NCBI GenBank assembly: GCA_903908715.1
Contig: CAIVSY010000053.1
Span: 1-64,000, forward strand
Origin: an uncultured bacterium
GTDB lineage: Bacteria > Verrucomicrobiota > Kiritimatiellia > CAIKKV01 > CAITUY01
Length of the DNA: 64,000 bases
Direction of reading: 5' to 3'
A program made the position numbers and the translations under genes. The notes under the pieces were generated by a model. The model made no database searches. It worked only from the letters and a program-made list of their open reading frames with translations, and had not been told where the DNA came from. Positions 60,790-64,000 of the stretch are shown here, one piece after another. Within the stretch, counting starts at the first letter, position 1; each line of letters begins with the position of its first letter.

Positions 60790-60838
60790 AATTCCCTCTC
60801 CCTTGACGGGAGAGGGTCAGGGTGAGGGTGTTTTGAAT
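60790..60838. repeat. Dispersed palindromic repeat CCCTCTCCCTTGACGGGAGAGGGTCAGGGTGAGGGTG (second copy near 3360-3405)
   Basis: ccctctcccttgacgggagagggtcagggtgagggtgttttgaa vs ttcaaaacaccctcaccctggccctctcccgtaaagggagaggg. Confidence 0.85.
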
Positions 60839-61120
60839 TGGATCGTTCTGCCTAAGGACCTCAAGTGAGTGGCATCATTCACCGCAGACACAAAATGAAT
60901 CACTTCAACCGGCTGAAATGAATCCAGCCACGCTCCCGCCCCGTCCATTATGCAACACCCGGCTGGATGCAAATGGATCGTTCAATATGAATTGAATTTT
61001 GCTGGATTTTCGCAAAAGAATCAAGGTCCTTTATTCAACATATGGCAAGATTCCACCAGAAGCCTGCGACAACCAAATTTCATCTCTTCCGCAACGGCCA
61101 CCCTATGTTAATATGCCGAA

Positions 61121-61966
61121 GTGAATCGCCGCTTCGTTCCATGGGTTTTCACTGCTTGCGCGCTTCTGGCAGCTATCTGGATGCTGCTCGCCTATAGCTC
61201 AAGGCAACCTTTCAAGGCTTTCACCCTTTCCGCTAATCATTTCCGCACACTGACGCCAAGCATACCTGGCTGGAAAATCGAATCACTCCCCATCCAGACC
61301 CCGGATCCTGCTGAACCGAATATTGTCACATACCTCGTGACTGTACCACCCTCTCCAGCAAGCTTGCCTAAACCCGCTGTCCTCCCTGTATCCCACCAGC
61401 ATTTTCAGGTCAGGCTGGTCCATGGCTATAACATGCCCATGTGCATGAAAATCAAAGGTTATTCGGTGGAGCCAGTCAGTGACTCGATGCAACCTGCCCC
61501 TGACGGACAGTCGTCAAACTACAGAATCCAAACCTGGAAATTGACCTCGGATGCAGGGGAAGTCTCCTATTGGCTCACAACCATGATACAGGCGGATGAC
61601 TTCAGCCCCTCAGGTCAGGATATCTGCCGCATGGCCTTTCCCCGCGTGGATATTCCCGATGACCCGAATTGGACACCTGACGGGATCAGCATGGAGGACC
61701 TGCGACATCCCTTGCAAGCCATGCACCGATGGTACCGCACCCGATGGAATGCGGCACGAATGGACCTGTTGACTTTCCTGCGGCTCAAACAGCCGGCATG
61801 GGCAAGCCATGAACAACTTAGCTATGTGACACGGGATTTTCCCGCCAAGGACGACAATCCGGATCCGGCCAGACGAATCGCCGAACTGCAAATGGTACAC
61901 ATTCGGATGCTTGCGTTATTCCAGGACTGGCGCCGGACGCAGGCATCACACCAAAGCAGGCAATAA
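61121..61966 (+). CDS. Membrane-anchored/exported protein of unknown function (possibly EpsI-like)
   Basis: N-terminal TM FVPWVFTACALLAAIWMLLAY; VRLVHGYNMPMCMKIKGYSVEPV loosely EpsI-like; family not certain. Confidence 0.55.
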   Translation: MNRRFVPWVFTACALLAAIWMLLAYSSRQPFKAFTLSANHFRTLTPSIPGWKIESLPIQTPDPAEPNIVTYLVTVPPSPASLPKPAVLPVSHQHFQVRLVHGYNMPMCMKIKGYSVEPVSDSMQPAPDGQSSNYRIQTWKLTSDAGEVSYWLTTMIQADDFSPSGQDICRMAFPRVDIPDDPNWTPDGISMEDLRHPLQAMHRWYRTRWNAARMDLLTFLRLKQPAWASHEQLSYVTRDFPAKDDNPDPARRIAELQMVHIRMLALFQDWRRTQASHQSRQ

Positions 61967-62101
61967 CCAGGGGACTTCCATCCGGCACCAAGATACCCCT
62001 CCATTCCCTCCCGCTTCAGGCGAAAGAACGGAGGACGCTCATAAGAACTGTTCGGAATCCTGATTCCTTCTCAACCCACACGCCGTGTCGGCCTGTCTCC
62101 C

Positions 62102-63526
62102 CTACTTCATTTCCCGTTCCAAACCGAAAACCACAATCCGCAATGTGCGCAGGATAATTCGCAAATCAAGTCCGATGGAGAGGTTCTGCAGATAATAGAG
62201 GTCGAATTCCAGCTTGGCCCTCGCATCATCCGTGGTGGCACCATAAGGATACCGGATCTGCGCCCAACCGGTAAGGCCGGGCAACAAATTCTCCCGCTCC
62301 CGGTAGTAGGGAATCTCACGGGCCAGCTTCTCGACAATCTCCGGACGCTCCGGACGCGGCCCGACCAGGCTCATCTCACCACGCCATACATTGATCAACT
62401 GCGGCAACTCATCCAGCCGGTATTTGCGGAAGAACCGCCCCACCCATGTAATCCGCGGGTCATTGTCCGACGCCCAGACCGCACCGGTATCCGCCTCGGC
62501 ACCGGGCCGCATGGTCCGGAACTTATAGATCCGGAAAATCACACCAAACCGGCCCACCCGCTCCTGCATGTATAATACCGGATGCCGCGGGCCCGTTACC
62601 TTGATCAGCAGGACTACTAACCCCGCCACCAGCAATGCCAATACTCCAAAAAGAAGAATGATTACAAGATCCATGAGCCGCTTGAAACGCAAAGCCACCG
62701 GCGTGGCAAACCCCTGACTGGCATGCATCAGCCAGTGCTCATCCACCAGACGCAAAGGCACCCGGCCTCCATACGCCTCCGCCACCTCAAGCGGCGTAAG
62801 CACGGATACCCCCTCAAACCGCAAACGGCGTAACTGCGGGTAAATCCCGGCCAGATCGGCTTCCCGGTCTACCCCAAGCATGACCACATCTGCACCCATC
62901 GCCCGGATCGTGGATGCCACGTGCGCCATTCCGCATTCAATAACCGCCACATCCTCCTGCTCGTCCCGCACAATGCTTCGGCCATTCCCCACCCCGTCGA
63001 CAACCAGCATGCCGACAACCCTGTGAACCGGCCTAAGGTCCGGCGACCGCACCATGCGGAGAAAATCGCGGGCGGTATTCCCCACTCCCAGTATCACCAC
63101 TCGATAGCCGAATGATTCCCTGGCAAAAACACGCTGATAGATGATCAACCGCAGGGACAGCCAGAAAATCGAGTAGATCAGGATGGTGTAACCAAGCACA
63201 CCACGGCCGATCGCCAAGTGCAGCCATGCATAGGAAGTGGCCCCCACAAGCGCTGTAGCCATCAGGATGGAGAACAGCCAATTGACCACCATGTTGAAGC
63301 GGGAAAGGCGCAATTCCATGCCGTACGCGCCGGACACATAGTTGGCCACAACAATGGTCAAGGAGAAATACAACCAGATAGAGACGTTATCGGCCACGTA
63401 TCCGCCGATTTCCGTCGACCCCAATCGAAGCCAGACGCCGCCCAGAATCCCGAAGACCAGGCACAACAAATCCAACGCAGCCATCCAGAGGATCTGCTGC
63501 TGCAGGTAGCTTCGATGTGTAGCCAT
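62102..63526 (-). CDS. Polyprenyl-phosphate sugar-1-phosphate transferase (exopolysaccharide polyprenyl glycosylphosphotransferase)
   Basis: N-terminal TMs, CoA-binding-like domain, C-terminal RFKRLMDLVIILLFGVLALLVAGLVVLLIKVTGPRHPVLYMQERVGRFGVIFRIYKFRTMRPGAE...KYRLDELPQLINVWRGEMSLVGPRPERPEIV. Confidence 0.95.
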   Translation of the reverse strand: MATHRSYLQQQILWMAALDLLCLVFGILGGVWLRLGSTEIGGYVADNVSIWLYFSLTIVVANYVSGAYGMELRLSRFNMVVNWLFSILMATALVGATSYAWLHLAIGRGVLGYTILIYSIFWLSLRLIIYQRVFARESFGYRVVILGVGNTARDFLRMVRSPDLRPVHRVVGMLVVDGVGNGRSIVRDEQEDVAVIECGMAHVASTIRAMGADVVMLGVDREADLAGIYPQLRRLRFEGVSVLTPLEVAEAYGGRVPLRLVDEHWLMHASQGFATPVALRFKRLMDLVIILLFGVLALLVAGLVVLLIKVTGPRHPVLYMQERVGRFGVIFRIYKFRTMRPGAEADTGAVWASDNDPRITWVGRFFRKYRLDELPQLINVWRGEMSLVGPRPERPEIVEKLAREIPYYRERENLLPGLTGWAQIRYPYGATTDDARAKLEFDLYYLQNLSIGLDLRIILRTLRIVVFGLEREMK

Positions 63527-63759
63527 AAAGGAACAAGACGCTAGAAGTTTAACATCCCGTAATCCACTTGATCCCTACTGCAATTTTGTTCCACTTCAAG
63601 AACCGTCTCTACTGTTGTCCTTCTTCGAGCACTCCGCGACTTCGCGCGAAAATCATGCATTCCTGTCCCGGAAAAAGACGAATAAATCACTTTGTCTCAC
63701 GCGAAGACGCGAAGAACGCGAATATTCCCCCATTAACCATCAACCACTCCGCCTGCCCC

Positions 63760-64000
63760 TCACTCCGCCGGAGTAAAGGTGTGCCGGAACCAGCGGCCGA
63801 CAGACCGGCGCCATTGAGTGAATGGACCGATCGTTTTCCGCCGCCCGTGCGCATCATAGAGATCGTAATTGTAGCCGTACCGGTACGCATAACTGTAGTA
63901 CGCATAGTTCGGATACTGATACGCATAATACAAACTGCTGATCCGGTGCATCTCGATGCTGTTGACGATCATCCCGATGACGTGCGCATCACCCAGCATG
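63760..64000 (-). CDS. C-terminus of BY-kinase/chain-length regulator (partial, 5' end off the right edge)
   Basis: DAHVIGMIVNSIEMHRISSLYYAYQYPNYAYYSYAYRYGYNYDLYDAHG: GxxxN-type end of the P-loop domain followed by a Tyr cluster (13 Tyr in 27 residues). Confidence 0.7.
   Translation of the reverse strand, partial: MLGDAHVIGMIVNSIEMHRISSLYYAYQYPNYAYYSYAYRYGYNYDLYDAHGRRKTIGPFTQWRRSVGRWFRHTFTPAE

Noticed and set aside
60840-61110. Promoter calls in the intergenic region before 61121
   Set aside because: AT-rich and plausible, but no convincing sigma-factor motif could be defended without transcription data.
1-64000. tRNA/rRNA genes, prophage, defence islands
   Set aside because: No recognisable tRNA/rRNA sequence, integrase, capsid or known defence gene ORF was found by eye; covariance-model searches could not be run.

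Overview
64 kb of what looks like one long, mostly minus-strand surface-polysaccharide/exopolysaccharide locus. By eye it holds about 20 glycosyltransferases (GT2, GT4 and others), about 12 SAM methyltransferases, two NAD-dependent epimerase/dehydratases, a DegT-type aminotransferase, hexapeptide acyltransferases, an SGNH hydrolase, a Wzm/Wzt-type ABC exporter, an O-antigen-ligase/polymerase-like membrane protein, a polyprenyl-phosphate sugar phosphotransferase, a polysaccharide deacetylase, and the Tyr-rich C-terminus of a BY-kinase running off the right edge. A 3.9k-residue secreted ORF (8006..19594, minus) has four LamG-like domains, a run of 'PNGGE...W' Ig-like repeats and roughly 2 kb of 30-bp (decapeptide, LTNxxxQ[hydrophobic]xx) repeats, including three 84-aa (252-bp) super-repeats. 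The most unusual signal is an invasion of small repeat families, many read in frame through enzymes: (i) a palindromic element (core TGGAGGGCGGCACGCCGTTGCCGCCG) with no stop codon in any of six frames, found inside methyltransferase, glycosyltransferase and Trm112-like ORFs; (ii) degenerate heptanucleotide arrays of several sequence families, all with 7-bp period; (iii) a REP-like GTAGTAGCGGCTGTCTCAGCCGC family around, and inserted inside, its presumptive RAYT transposase. Other oddities: a GT4 whose C-terminal half is encoded upstream of an N-terminal half, a four-helix-bundle ORF interrupted by one in-frame TAA, and a shared hairpin+heptamer leader abutting the start codons of two unrelated genes. 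Functional names are family recognition by eye; no searches were run. Taxonomy is not determinable here (a PVC-type bacterium is a guess).
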